This document shows positions 30,706 to 39,266 of a DNA stretch of 64,000 nucleotides, piece after piece. The notes under the pieces were generated by a model. That model was not told the DNA's origin. It did no database searches and worked only from the letters and a program-made list of their open reading frames with translations. The stretch is from contig NZ_JAMDGZ010000022.1 of the NCBI RefSeq assembly GCF_028656935.1, forward strand, positions 141,161 through 205,160, given 5' to 3'. The number at the start of each line of letters is the position of its first letter. Within the stretch, counting starts at the first letter, position 1. Position numbers and translations under genes: made by a program. This DNA is from Pseudomonas rubra (lineage in GTDB: Bacteria > Pseudomonadota > Gammaproteobacteria > Pseudomonadales > Pseudomonadaceae).

Positions 30706-31029
30706 TGAACGGCAATCACAGGGCCTGCTACCTTGTGATTGCACCTTCGATGCGAGGCTTGGCTTAACACCTCCTGATCATATAGTAACTGCTGCCGCCC
30801 CCCTTTAGTTTAAGCCAAAGGATTTGACTTACTGACTTTCGGCCTCCTGCCGTTTTTTCTTCGAAAGTTGTGCTCTCGAAACGCAATGTTCAAACGCAAA
30901 TCGGAAAGTAGGATCATTCTCTTTTTGCAAGAGAAGATTCCCCGTAAAACACAATCCATTTCCTGCAGATCCCTACCCTCACATAGAAATAAGCTGAAAG
31001 CCCAACCACAACATGGAGCTGTCCAGCCG
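30706..31029. other. Gene-free, A+T-richer leader of the oxoamine synthase cassette
   Basis: No convincing gene is present in this 324-base stretch. It begins with a 9-bp stem-loop GCAATCACA / TGTGATTGC (30712-30742) that may end the preceding transcript. It also contains the inverted repeat TTCTCTT-N5-AAGAGAA (30917-30935). The downstream synthase frame stays open back to 30868, but the translated extension is basic and unlike the family, so it is treated as leader. Confidence 0.6.
30917..30935. promoter_or_regulatory. Inverted repeat, possible operator or attenuator
   Basis: Perfect 7-bp arms TTCTCTT and AAGAGAA around TTTGC, about 95 bases upstream of the synthase start. It could bind a dimeric regulator or form a leader hairpin. 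Confidence 0.4.
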
Positions 31030-32269
31030 ATGAAAATCAACCGAAACCTACATACCAACTACAAAAACATGATTACACTGGCTGAGGATGACTGGAACAC
31101 ATCACAACACAGCAAACTTTCCGACCTGAATGTGGAGGTCACCGACACAAACCACCTGAAAGACCAATACGGCAGATACTTCCATCATTTTTGCACCACC
31201 TCATACCTGGGCCTCGACTATAGCCCCGCGCTACTTGAAGGCGCTGTACGAGAAATCAGAAATGCAAAAACCCTACGCATTGCAAACTCCAAAAACAGAT
31301 GCAAGTTAAACGCCCTCGATCATTATGAATCAGCTCTCTCCGACCCTTTCAACTGTCATGCCTTGGCAACGCTTTCCTGCAGCGCTGCCAGTTCCGGTAT
31401 TCTCCCTTTACTGGCAGCAGGCGTACTTACAGGCAATCAAGCACCCACCATGGTATTTGACAAACACGCTCACTACTCCATGAACCATATCAAAGCAGCG
31501 TGTGCAGATGAAACAGAAGTCATCACAACCCCTCACAATGACATGAACCAACTTGAAGCACTGTGCAAAAAACATAAACGCATCGCTTATATTGCAGATG
31601 GTTTTTTATAGCATGGGTGGGAAAGCCGACATTGAAAATCTACTGTACTTGAAAGAGCGCTATGGGCTTTTCCTTTACCTTGATGATTCGCATGCACTCT
31701 CTGCGCTTGGGGAGCATGGCAAAGGGTTTGCACGCACCCATATAGCAGAACTGGACGATATGACAATAGTCGTTGCCTCATTAGGAAAATCCTTTGCTGC
31801 CGGTGGCGGATTGGCCATGCTGGGAAACAAGGAACAGAAAACACTAATCCATCGCTACGGAGGGCCGACCAACTGGTCCCAAAGTTTGAACGTTGCGGCT
31901 ATTGGAGCCGGCAATGCGTCGATAGCTATACACCGTACCCAGAGACTCGAATATCTTCAGAAAAAACTGCAAGCTAACATTACACTGTTTGACCAGCTCA
32001 TTCCCTCTGAACACTCTGGATCCCCATCACCCATTCGCCTCATTCACTTGGGAGATGCTCACTTGGCCAACAGGGCATCAGACTATCTCGCACAAAACGG
32101 CTTTCTTACCTCAGCGGTCTTCTTCCCTGTAGTCCCAAGAAACAGGGCAGCCTTGCGTCTCACCCTTCGCGCGGATATGCCGCCAGAAACCATCAACAAA
32201 TTCTGTGACCATCTGGCTTACTTCCTAACCCTCCATCAGGCTGCGACCACGCCGGTTGAACACTTCTGA
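31030..32269 (+). pseudogene. Alpha-oxoamine synthase (AONS/KBL/CqsA family), frameshifted
   Basis: Two overlapping frames together encode one PLP enzyme of about 412 residues that would condense an acyl-CoA thioester with an amino acid. The first frame (31030-31611) holds the N-terminal part with CSAASSGILPLL and FDKHAHYSMNHIKA and ends at a TAG. The second (in frame from about 31605) continues with SMGGKADIENL, LDDSHALSALGEHGKGF and the PLP lysine in SLGKSFAAGGG (codon 31787-31789). Removing one T from the T6 run at 31602-31607 restores IADGFYSMGG and one continuous protein. All expected active-site blocks are present, so the break is recent, a sequencing error, or recoded. The region is visibly richer in A+T than its neighbours, and its codon use (TTA, ATA, AGA) suggests acquisition. 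Substrate unknown; the sequence is divergent from biotin or threonine-pathway members. Confidence 0.85.
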
Positions 32270-33420
32270 TGAGCAAACTCAGCTCACTGGCTGTTGCCTG
32301 CCTTGCAGTACTACTCACTCAGGCAGGCATTACTCTCTATCTACCGTCTCTGCCCGTGATCATTCAAGAGCTGAACACTGACGCATACTTTGCCCAATTG
32401 AGCCTGAGTCTGTTTCTACTGGGCATGGCCATGCCAATGTTGCTATGGGGCAAAGTAGCCGCACACTTGGGGTCTCATAACATGCTGATCGGTGCGCTGC
32501 TCCTGTATGGCGTCTGTGGCTTGGCGCTCACGGTGACATCCAACGACCTGCAATTTCTGGCGCTGCGCCTGGTTCAAGGTGCGACAGCCGGGGCCCTCTC
32601 GGTTGCTGGCCGAGCCTTGCTGCCTGAGCGATTTGAAGGGAAAAGGCTGACACAGGCATTTAGCTGGTTGTCACTATGTTTCGTCCTGTCCCTGGGAGCC
32701 GCGCAATTTCTGGGAGCACTGCTGGCCACCTTCGCGGGTTGGCGCTCAACCTTTGCCGTGCCCGCCATCGCCAGTGTTCTACTTGGCCTCGGATTGAGCC
32801 GACTCACACAGCCACATCAACACCCCCATCAAGCTACAGCCTTCTGGACTGATTACATTGTCCTACTGAACACCCCTTCTTTTATTCGTCCAGTGCTGGC
32901 AGGAGGCTTTGGCTATGCAATTATCGTCGTGTTCAATGCCCATGCTCCGCTCTTGTTCCAACATCAGTTCAACTGGACCAGCCTTGAATATGGGCTTCTC
33001 GGCTGGCCCATCAGCATTGCGTACCTACTAGGTACACGAATAGCTCACCGAACGGCATCCACTCAAAGTGAATCAGCCGCGCTCAGTCGTGCAATGTTGT
33101 TGCTGGTGGTCGCTGCCGGGATGATGAGCACTGCAAGTGCAATGGATGGCAGCAGCGCTATCTGGGTAGTACTACCCTACTGCTTGATACTCGTTGGCCA
33201 AGGCATCGGCTATCCACTGTGCCAATCACTTGCCAGTCGGCAGACCGTTGGCCACAGCGCTCAAGCCATGGCATTGGTGGGTTTTGTTCATCAAACGATG
33301 GCAGCCCTGGCCGCAGCCGGCTCCAGCTTAATGCACTTATCAACAGGCGCTTTGCTAGGGCTGACCTGCTTGGCCCTGGCAATCGCCGCGAAGCTCAGCG
33401 CCAGGCCGAAAAAAGAATAA
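32269..33420 (+). CDS. MFS transporter, Bcr/CflA-like drug or metabolite exporter
   Basis: A 383-residue membrane protein with 12 predicted helices. The start codon overlaps the synthase stop (TGATG), so the two are translationally coupled and probably co-functional. The loop between helices 2 and 3 (WGKVAAHLGSHNM) and the helix 4 region (LRLVQGATAGALSVAGRALLPE) are typical of the Bcr/CflA drug:proton antiporter group. The most direct inference is that it exports the oxoamine synthase product. GC content is intermediate between the synthase and the core genes. Confidence 0.85.
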   Translation: MSKLSSLAVACLAVLLTQAGITLYLPSLPVIIQELNTDAYFAQLSLSLFLLGMAMPMLLWGKVAAHLGSHNMLIGALLLYGVCGLALTVTSNDLQFLALRLVQGATAGALSVAGRALLPERFEGKRLTQAFSWLSLCFVLSLGAAQFLGALLATFAGWRSTFAVPAIASVLLGLGLSRLTQPHQHPHQATAFWTDYIVLLNTPSFIRPVLAGGFGYAIIVVFNAHAPLLFQHQFNWTSLEYGLLGWPISIAYLLGTRIAHRTASTQSESAALSRAMLLLVVAAGMMSTASAMDGSSAIWVVLPYCLILVGQGIGYPLCQSLASRQTVGHSAQAMALVGFVHQTMAALAAAGSSLMHLSTGALLGLTCLALAIAAKLSARPKKE

Positions 33421-33423
33421 AGT

Positions 33424-33451
33424 CAGTGATGCACTCCAAGCACATCACTGT
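33424..33451. other. Stem-loop after the MFS gene
   Basis: CAGTGATG and CATCACTG arms around a short loop, just after the stop. There is no clear T tract, so termination is uncertain. Confidence 0.45.
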
Positions 33452-33523
33452 GGTTACTCCAACGCTGCACTTACAACTTTGGGGGTGTAGCTGATCTCCC
33501 TCAGGCAGCACAAGCGATCACGC

Positions 33524-34504
33524 TTACTCACAACCAGTATCGAACAAGCGAGCAAAACCCGCCCGAATCTTCGCCTCTGGCAAGTCATCAGCAATAAACA
33601 CCATCACGCTCTCGCGCGCCTCCCCCTTTGCCCATTCGGTATCCCAGTCAAAACCGTAAAGCATCAACACCCCTTGGAACACCAGGCGCCGATCCTCACC
33701 GGCGATGCTCAACACGCCCTTGTAACGCAACAGTTGCTTGCCGTGGTCTTCAAGCAACTGATTCATGAAGTCACTGAGGCGATCGATATCCAGTGGCGTT
33801 TCGCTACGCAGTACCAGGCTGGAGATGCGGTCCGGGGTCGCTGTCTGGCCGGCCGGACGCAGGCGCAATCCGCCGCCCAGGTCGGCATTGAGGTTGAAGC
33901 CGCGGACATCGAGCAGCTCGGCCAGATCGATCTTGCCGTTGTCCACCACACGAATCGGCGCCCGGCGGTTGATCCGCCCCAGGCGCTCGCTCAGGGCCTG
34001 GAAGCTGGCCTCATCGACCAGGTCGGTCTTGCTCACCAGCAGGCGGTCGGCAAAGCCCACCTGGGCCTGGGCGATGGCCTGGGTCAGGTGCAGGTCGGCA
34101 TGCGCCGCATCCACCAGGGTGATGATGCCGTCGAGGAGGTAGCGCTCGCGCAGCTCTTCATCGATGAAGAAGGTTTGCGCCACCGGTGCCGGGTCGGCCA
34201 GGCCGGTGCACTCGATCACCAGGCGGTCGAAGGCGATTTCGCCGCTGTCCAACCGCTCCAGCAACAGGAACAGCGCCTTGGTCAGGTCGGTGTGGATACT
34301 GCAACAGACGCAGCCATTGGCCAGGGTCATGACCTGCACCGGTTCATCACCCAACAGCTGGGTATCGATGCCGGCATCACTGAATTCGTTTTCGATGACG
34401 GCAATCTTCAGGCCGTGCTCGGCCTTGAGCAGGTGGCGCAGCAAGGTGGTCTTGCCGGCACCGAGAAAGCCGCTGAGCACGGTAACGGGAATTGGAGGTA
34501 ACAA
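33524..34504 (-). CDS. yjiA: COG0523/CobW-family GTPase, YjiA-like
   Basis: A 326-residue metal-linked GTPase. Walker A GFLGAGKTT (residues 12-20), the metal-binding CxCC motif (Cys65, Cys67, Cys68 in NGCVCCSIH) and the SKTDLVD guanine motif are visible, followed by a CobW C-terminal domain. The start is inferred as TTG at 34504, seven bases after AGGAG, giving the family N-terminus LPPIPVTVLSGFLG; the open frame continues to 34564 but runs through a hairpin. It follows cstA and yjiX on the same strand, the conserved cstA-yjiX-yjiA order. Confidence 0.9.
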   Translation of the reverse strand: MLPPIPVTVLSGFLGAGKTTLLRHLLKAEHGLKIAVIENEFSDAGIDTQLLGDEPVQVMTLANGCVCCSIHTDLTKALFLLLERLDSGEIAFDRLVIECTGLADPAPVAQTFFIDEELRERYLLDGIITLVDAAHADLHLTQAIAQAQVGFADRLLVSKTDLVDEASFQALSERLGRINRRAPIRVVDNGKIDLAELLDVRGFNLNADLGGGLRLRPAGQTATPDRISSLVLRSETPLDIDRLSDFMNQLLEDHGKQLLRYKGVLSIAGEDRRLVFQGVLMLYGFDWDTEWAKGEARESVMVFIADDLPEAKIRAGFARLFDTGCE

Positions 34505-34532
34505 ACCGAATACTCCTGAACGCTGAAAATGA

Positions 34533-34566
34533 CTGTGGGAGCCCGGCGCAAACCGGGCTCCCACAG
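34533..34566. repeat. REP-derived perfect hairpin
   Basis: Perfect 14-bp arms CTGTGGGAGCCCGG / CCGGGCTCCCACAG with a six-base loop. It shares GTGGGAGC with the REP units. Located between yjiX and yjiA, it may lower readthrough. Confidence 0.75.
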
Positions 34567-34594
34567 CTTTGTCACTTGCCTTTCGTGCGGTCTT

Positions 34595-34792
34595 TCAACA
34601 GCACTTGGGCCCACCCTTGCCGCCGTAACGAGCCTCCTGGCGTTCGCGAAAGAACTCCTCGTAGGTCATCACCGGCTTGTCCGGGTGCTTGGTTTGCATA
34701 TGCTCGACGTAGTTGTCGTAGTCGGGCATGCCGACCATCAGGCGGGCTGCCTGCCCCAGGTACTTACCCAGTCGACCGAGATCGTTGAACAT
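34595..34792 (-). CDS. yjiX: YbdD/YjiX family small protein
   Basis: A 65-residue protein starting [21 protein letters not shown], with the family core [15 protein letters not shown] and a C-terminal KCC. It always accompanies CstA-type transporters and may modulate them; the mechanism is unknown. ATG at 34792 follows GAGGA at a spacing of 8. The gap to cstA is 18 bases. Confidence 0.92.
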   Translation of the reverse strand: MFNDLGRLGKYLGQAARLMVGMPDYDNYVEHMQTKHPDKPVMTYEEFFRERQEARYGGKGGPKCC

Positions 34793-34810
34793 CACTGCAT
34801 TCCTCTTGGT

Positions 34811-36877
34811 TTATGCATCCGGCAGGGCCTGGAACGGGGACTCTTTGTCAGTCCGCTCTTTTTTGTTCAAGGCGGCAATACCGACCTTGAGGGCGAAGAA
34901 CAGAATGCTGAAGACCACGAACAGGAACAGGCCGGTCAGGGCCGCGTTGGTGTAGGCGTTGAAGATCACGTGCTGCATCTGACCGATGTCTTTGGCCGGG
35001 GCCAGCACCTGACCGGCGTCGAGCGCCGTGCTGTACTTGTTGGCCAGGGCCAGGAAGCCGACGGCCGGGTTCGGGTCGAACAGCTTGATGAAGCCGGCGG
35101 TGGTGGTGCAGATCAGCAGCCACACTGCGGGCAGCAAGGTGACCCACATGTAGCGTTGACGCTTCATCTTGATCAGCACAACAGTACCAAGCATCAGGGC
35201 GATACCGGCGAGCATCTGGTTGGAGATGCCGAACAGCGGCCACAAGGTGTTGATGCCGCCCAGCGGGTCGATCACGCCCTGGTACAGCAGGTAGCCCCAC
35301 AGTGCCACGCAGCCGGCCGTGGCGAGCAGGTTGGCGCCCCACGACTCGGTACGTTTGAGTGCTGGTACGAAGCTGCCCAGCAGGTCCTGGAGCATGAAGC
35401 GCCCGGCACGGGTACCGGCGTCCACTGCGGTGAGGATGAACAGCGCCTCGAACAGGATCGCAAAGTGGTACCAGAAGGCCATGGTGTTCTCACCCGGCAG
35501 CACCTGGTGGAGGATCTGCGCGATACCGACCGCCAGGGTCGGTGCACCACCGGCACGGGCCAGGATGGTGTGCTCGCCGATGTCCTTGGCTACTGCTTCC
35601 AGAGCATCAGGGGTAATGGCAAAGCCCCAACTGCTGACGGTCTGTGCAACCGAGACAACATCAGAGCCGACCACTGCGGCCGGGCTGTTCATGGCGAAGT
35701 ACACGCCAGGCTCGATAACCGAAGCGGCAACCATGGCCATGATCGCCACGAACGACTCCATGAGCATGCCGCCGTAACCGATGTAGCGGGCGTTGACTTC
35801 GTTGTCCAGCAGCTTGGGCGTGGTCCCCGAGGAGATCAGTGCGTGGAAGCCGGACACCGCACCACAGGCGATGGTGATGAACAGGAACGGGAACAAGGTG
35901 CCCTTCCACACCGGGCCGGAACCGTCGGTGAACTGGGTCAGCGCCGGCATTTTCAGCTCTGGCGCGATGATCAGGATGCCGATGGCCAGGCCGACGATGG
36001 TGCCGATCTTGAGGAAGGTCGACAGGTAGTCACGCGGCGCCAGCACCAGCCACACCGGCAGCACGGCGGCCACAAAACCGTAGCCCACCAGCATCCAGGT
36101 GATCTGCACGCCAGTGAAGGTGAACGCCGGGCCCCACACGGGATCAGCAGCAACCTGGCCCCCCAGCCAGATCGACAGCAACAGCAGCACCACGCCAATC
36201 AGCGAAATCTCGCCGATGTGGCCCGGGCGGATGTAGCGCATGTAGATACCCATGAACATCGCGATCGGGATGGTCGCCATCACCGTGAACATGCCCCATG
36301 GGCTCTCGGCCAGGGCCTTGACTACGATCAGCGCCAGCACTGCCAGGATGATGATCATGATCAGGAAGCAGCCGAACAGGGCAATGGTGCCCGGAATCCG
36401 GCCCATCTCTTCACGGACCATGTCGCCCAGCGAGCGACCGTTGCGGCGGGTGGACAGGAACAGGATCATGAAGTCCTGCACCGCACCGGCCAGCACCACC
36501 CCGGCAATCAGCCAGAGCGTGCCCGGCAGGTAACCCATCTGCGCCGCCAGCACGGGGCCGACCAGGGGGCCGGCACCGGCGATCGCGGCGAAATGGTGAC
36601 CGAATAGAATGTGTTTGTTGGTCGGTACGTAGTCCAGACCGTCGTTGTTAACCACCGCCGGGGTGGCCCGACGCGGGTCCAGCTGCATCACCTTGGTGGC
36701 GATGAACAGGCTGTAGTAGCGGTAGGCGACCAGGTAGATGGCCACCGAGGCGACGACGATCCACAAGGCGTTGATGGCCTCGCCACGACGCAGGGCGACC
36801 ACACCCAGCGCACAGGCTCCTATGACTGCCAGCGCCAGCCACGGAATGTGGCGTAGCAGGCTATTATTGTTGTTCAT
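34811..36877 (-). CDS. cstA: CstA family carbon-starvation/pyruvate transporter
   Basis: A 688-residue inner-membrane protein with about 16 to 18 membrane helices, starting MNNNNSLLRHIPWLAL. It contains the CstA signature GHHFAAIAGAGPLVGPVLAAQMGYLPG near residues 95-122 (partly quoted). Members take up pyruvate or peptides during carbon limitation. The preferred start is ATG 36877; the frame is open another 47 codons upstream without family similarity. First gene of cstA-yjiX-yjiA. Confidence 0.95.
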   Translation of the reverse strand: MNNNNSLLRHIPWLALAVIGACALGVVALRRGEAINALWIVVASVAIYLVAYRYYSLFIATKVMQLDPRRATPAVVNNDGLDYVPTNKHILFGHHFAAIAGAGPLVGPVLAAQMGYLPGTLWLIAGVVLAGAVQDFMILFLSTRRNGRSLGDMVREEMGRIPGTIALFGCFLIMIIILAVLALIVVKALAESPWGMFTVMATIPIAMFMGIYMRYIRPGHIGEISLIGVVLLLLSIWLGGQVAADPVWGPAFTFTGVQITWMLVGYGFVAAVLPVWLVLAPRDYLSTFLKIGTIVGLAIGILIIAPELKMPALTQFTDGSGPVWKGTLFPFLFITIACGAVSGFHALISSGTTPKLLDNEVNARYIGYGGMLMESFVAIMAMVAASVIEPGVYFAMNSPAAVVGSDVVSVAQTVSSWGFAITPDALEAVAKDIGEHTILARAGGAPTLAVGIAQILHQVLPGENTMAFWYHFAILFEALFILTAVDAGTRAGRFMLQDLLGSFVPALKRTESWGANLLATAGCVALWGYLLYQGVIDPLGGINTLWPLFGISNQMLAGIALMLGTVVLIKMKRQRYMWVTLLPAVWLLICTTTAGFIKLFDPNPAVGFLALANKYSTALDAGQVLAPAKDIGQMQHVIFNAYTNAALTGLFLFVVFSILFFALKVGIAALNKKERTDKESPFQALPDA

Positions 36878-37059
36878 GGTTTGCTTCCAGCTAGTGGATA
36901 AAAGACAGCCTTTCGAGTCTAGCGATACTGGCAGGAAAGGCCAGCCCCCACGTTGGTCTAGAGCCTTCAGCGTGGGCTGGACAGACCTCGTTATGCGCCC
37001 TTGCGTGGGCCTTGGCAAGTGCTGAGCTATAGTCAGGAAGAACCCCGGAGTGCCTGAAC

Positions 37060-37425
37060 ATGAGCGACCATCAAGAACGCCGACGTTTCCAGCGAGTTTC
37101 CTTCGATGCTCCCACCGAACTGCGCCAGGGGGAGCGAAAGTGGCCGGTTGAACTGCTTGATCTGTCCCTCAAGGGCTTGTTGATCAAATGCCCTGAGCCC
37201 TGGGACCCGGACCTGACCCAGGATTTCGAGGCCATTGTGCACTTGGGCGAGCAGGCCAAAGTGCAGATGCTGGTCGAGCTACGCCATGAAGAAGGCTGTC
37301 AGCTGGGCTTTGTCTGTTTGTACATTGACGTCGACTCAATGAGCCATTTGCACCGTTTGGTAGAGCTGAACGTGGCCGACAGCACCGAAATGATGCGTGA
37401 GCTGCGAGAACTGATCGAAGATTAG
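37060..37425 (+). CDS. mapZ: Single-domain PilZ c-di-GMP receptor MapZ
   Basis: A 121-residue protein consisting of one PilZ domain. Both c-di-GMP-binding motifs are intact: RRRFQR (RxxxR, residues 7-12) and DLSLKG (D/NxSxxG, about residues 34-39). The C-terminal SHLHRLVELN block matches PAO1 PA4608 (MapZ), which inhibits a chemotaxis methyltransferase when bound to c-di-GMP. Divergent from cstA; an intrinsic terminator follows. Confidence 0.92.
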   Translation: MSDHQERRRFQRVSFDAPTELRQGERKWPVELLDLSLKGLLIKCPEPWDPDLTQDFEAIVHLGEQAKVQMLVELRHEEGCQLGFVCLYIDVDSMSHLHRLVELNVADSTEMMRELRELIED

Positions 37426-37466
37426 AATCTGTTAGGCCCCTAACCACTCCCCTCGCTTGCGACTTT

Positions 37467-37488
37467 CTGTCCATCTGGACAGCTTTTT
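37467..37488 (+). terminator. Intrinsic terminator of mapZ
   Basis: CTGTCC-ATCT-GGACAG stem-loop followed by CTTTTT. Confidence 0.85.
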
Positions 37489-37605
37489 CAACCCTTCCAC
37501 CTTTGTCACGCAGCCTCGCGAGGGCTGCGCGCGGCTGTTGGAACGATCTCTGCATCCAGCCCTGAAGCCAAACCGTTGGCAGGACTGTTCCTACGCCAAT
37601 CTAAA

Positions 37606-37619
37606 AATTGTATACAATT
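37606..37619. promoter_or_regulatory. 14-bp palindrome upstream of the NCS2 permease
   Basis: Perfect palindrome AATTGTATACAATT, 68 bases before the permease start, resembling GntR/FadR-type operators. It is the only strong dyad between the mapZ terminator and the permease. Confidence 0.55.
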
Positions 37620-37686
37620 GTTCTGGCATTCCCGTGTAGGACTTGTCTACAGTAGCGCCACAACAATAAAACTGAGAACTAGCCCC

Positions 37687-39207
37687 ATGAATACGTCCTC
37701 CCCTAGCACGTCTTCAGCCCAGCGTCCCGAAGACGAGAACCTGGGCCTTGGCGCCAACCTGGCTTATGGCCTGCAGCATGTTCTGACCATGTACGGCGGT
37801 ATCGTCGCGGTACCTTTGATCCTCGGCCAGGCGGCTGGCTTGGGCCCTGCCGACATCGGCCTGTTGATCGCCGCGTCGTTGTTTGCCGGTGGCCTGGCGA
37901 CCCTGCTGCAAACCCTCGGCCTGCCGTGGTTCGGTTGCCAGCTACCGTTGGTGCAGGGCGTGTCGTTCGCCGGGGTGGCGACCATGGGCGCAATCCTCAG
38001 CAGTGAAGGCGGCGGCGGGTTGCCCGGAGTACTGGGCGCGGTCATGGCGGCTTCGCTGATCGGTTTTCTGATCACTCCGGTGTTCTCGCGGATCACCAAG
38101 TTCTTCCCGCCGCTGGTGACCGGTATCGTCATCACCACCATCGGCCTGACCCTGATGCCAGTGGCTGCGCGCTGGGTCATGGGCGGCAACAGCAAGGCCC
38201 CGGATTTCGGCAGCATGGCCAACATCGGCCTGGCCGGCCTGACCTTCCTGATCGTCCTGGTGCTGAGCAAGCTGGGTAGCGCGGCCATCTCGCGGCTGTC
38301 GATCCTCCTGGCCATGGTCATCGGCACCCTGATCGCCTGGTCGCTGGGCATGGCCGATTTCAGCAAGGTCCTCGACGGCCCGCTGGTCGCGATGCCAACG
38401 CCGTTCCACTTCGGCATGCCGACCTTTCACATCGCCGCGATCCTGTCGATGTGCATCGTGATCATGGTGACCCTGGTGGAAACCTCGGCGGACATCCTCG
38501 CCGTCGGTGAAATCATCGACACCAAGGTCGACTCCAAACGCCTGGGCAACGGCCTGCGCGCCGACATGGCCTCCAGCATCCTGGCGCCGATCTTCGGCTC
38601 CTTCACCCAGAGCGCCTTCGCCCAGAACGTCGGTCTGGTGGCCGTGACCGGGGTCAAGAGCCGCTACGTGGTAGCCACCGGCGGGGTCATCCTGGTGGTG
38701 CTCGGCTTGCTACCGATCATGGGCCGGGTGATTGCCGCAGTGCCGACCTCGGTACTCGGTGGTGCGGGCATCGTGCTGTTCGGCACCGTCGCCGCCAGCG
38801 GGATCCGCACTCTGTCCAAGGTCAGCTACAAGAACAACGTCAACCTGATCATCGTCGCCGCCTCGCTGGGCTTCGGCATGATCCCGATCGCCGCGCCGAA
38901 CTTCTACGCGCAGTTCCCCTCCTGGTTCGAGACCATCTTCCACTCCGGAATCAGCTCGGCGGCGATCATGGCGATCGTGCTCAACCTGGTGTTCAACCAC
39001 TTCACCACCGGCAACTCCGACCAGCAATCGGTCTTCGCTGCCGCCTACGAACGCACCATCCACTACTCGGACATCTCCGCCCTGCGTGATGGCGACTACT
39101 TCGAAGACGGCAAGCTGTTCAACGCCGAAGGCAAGGAAGTGCCGGTAATGAGCGAAGGCGAACATGGAGAGCCGCCGGCGCGACGAGAGGCGGTTTCGGA
39201 ACACTGA
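37687..39207 (+). CDS. NCS2 nucleobase permease (xanthine/uric acid type)
   Basis: A 506-residue transporter with about 12 to 14 membrane helices. Typical NCS2 blocks are YGLQHVLTMYGGIVAVPLIL, the QLPLVQGVSFAGV segment, and the FTQSAFAQNVGLVAVTGVKSR motif region, all matching xanthine/urate permeases rather than UraA-type uracil carriers. The exact substrate cannot be read from the sequence. The ATG at 37687 opens a normal N-terminus. A terminator hairpin follows. It is not near other purine genes here. Confidence 0.88.
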   Translation: MNTSSPSTSSAQRPEDENLGLGANLAYGLQHVLTMYGGIVAVPLILGQAAGLGPADIGLLIAASLFAGGLATLLQTLGLPWFGCQLPLVQGVSFAGVATMGAILSSEGGGGLPGVLGAVMAASLIGFLITPVFSRITKFFPPLVTGIVITTIGLTLMPVAARWVMGGNSKAPDFGSMANIGLAGLTFLIVLVLSKLGSAAISRLSILLAMVIGTLIAWSLGMADFSKVLDGPLVAMPTPFHFGMPTFHIAAILSMCIVIMVTLVETSADILAVGEIIDTKVDSKRLGNGLRADMASSILAPIFGSFTQSAFAQNVGLVAVTGVKSRYVVATGGVILVVLGLLPIMGRVIAAVPTSVLGGAGIVLFGTVAASGIRTLSKVSYKNNVNLIIVAASLGFGMIPIAAPNFYAQFPSWFETIFHSGISSAAIMAIVLNLVFNHFTTGNSDQQSVFAAAYERTIHYSDISALRDGDYFEDGKLFNAEGKEVPVMSEGEHGEPPARREAVSEH

Positions 39208-39224
39208 GGGAGGTTGCACAAGCA

Positions 39225-39253
39225 TTAAAGACCGGGGCGAATGCCCCGGTCTT
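39225..39253. terminator. Bidirectional terminator between permease and fic
   Basis: AAAGACCGGGGC / GCCCCGGTCTTT stem with a GAAT loop, symmetric A and T ends, between the two convergent genes. Confidence 0.85.
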
Positions 39254-39266
39254 TGCTATTGAGCTG

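Noticed and set aside
31602..31608. T-TTT-TTA as a -1 ribosomal slippery heptamer (as in HIV gag-pol)
   Set aside because: A -1 slip leads into the third frame, not the one carrying the C-terminal half of the synthase; a +1 shift (or loss of one T) is required.
34529..36607. 692-codon open frame antisense to cstA
   Set aside because: Translation is dominated by Gln, His, Asp and Gly, typical of the reverse frame of a membrane-protein gene. CstA on the other strand is certain.
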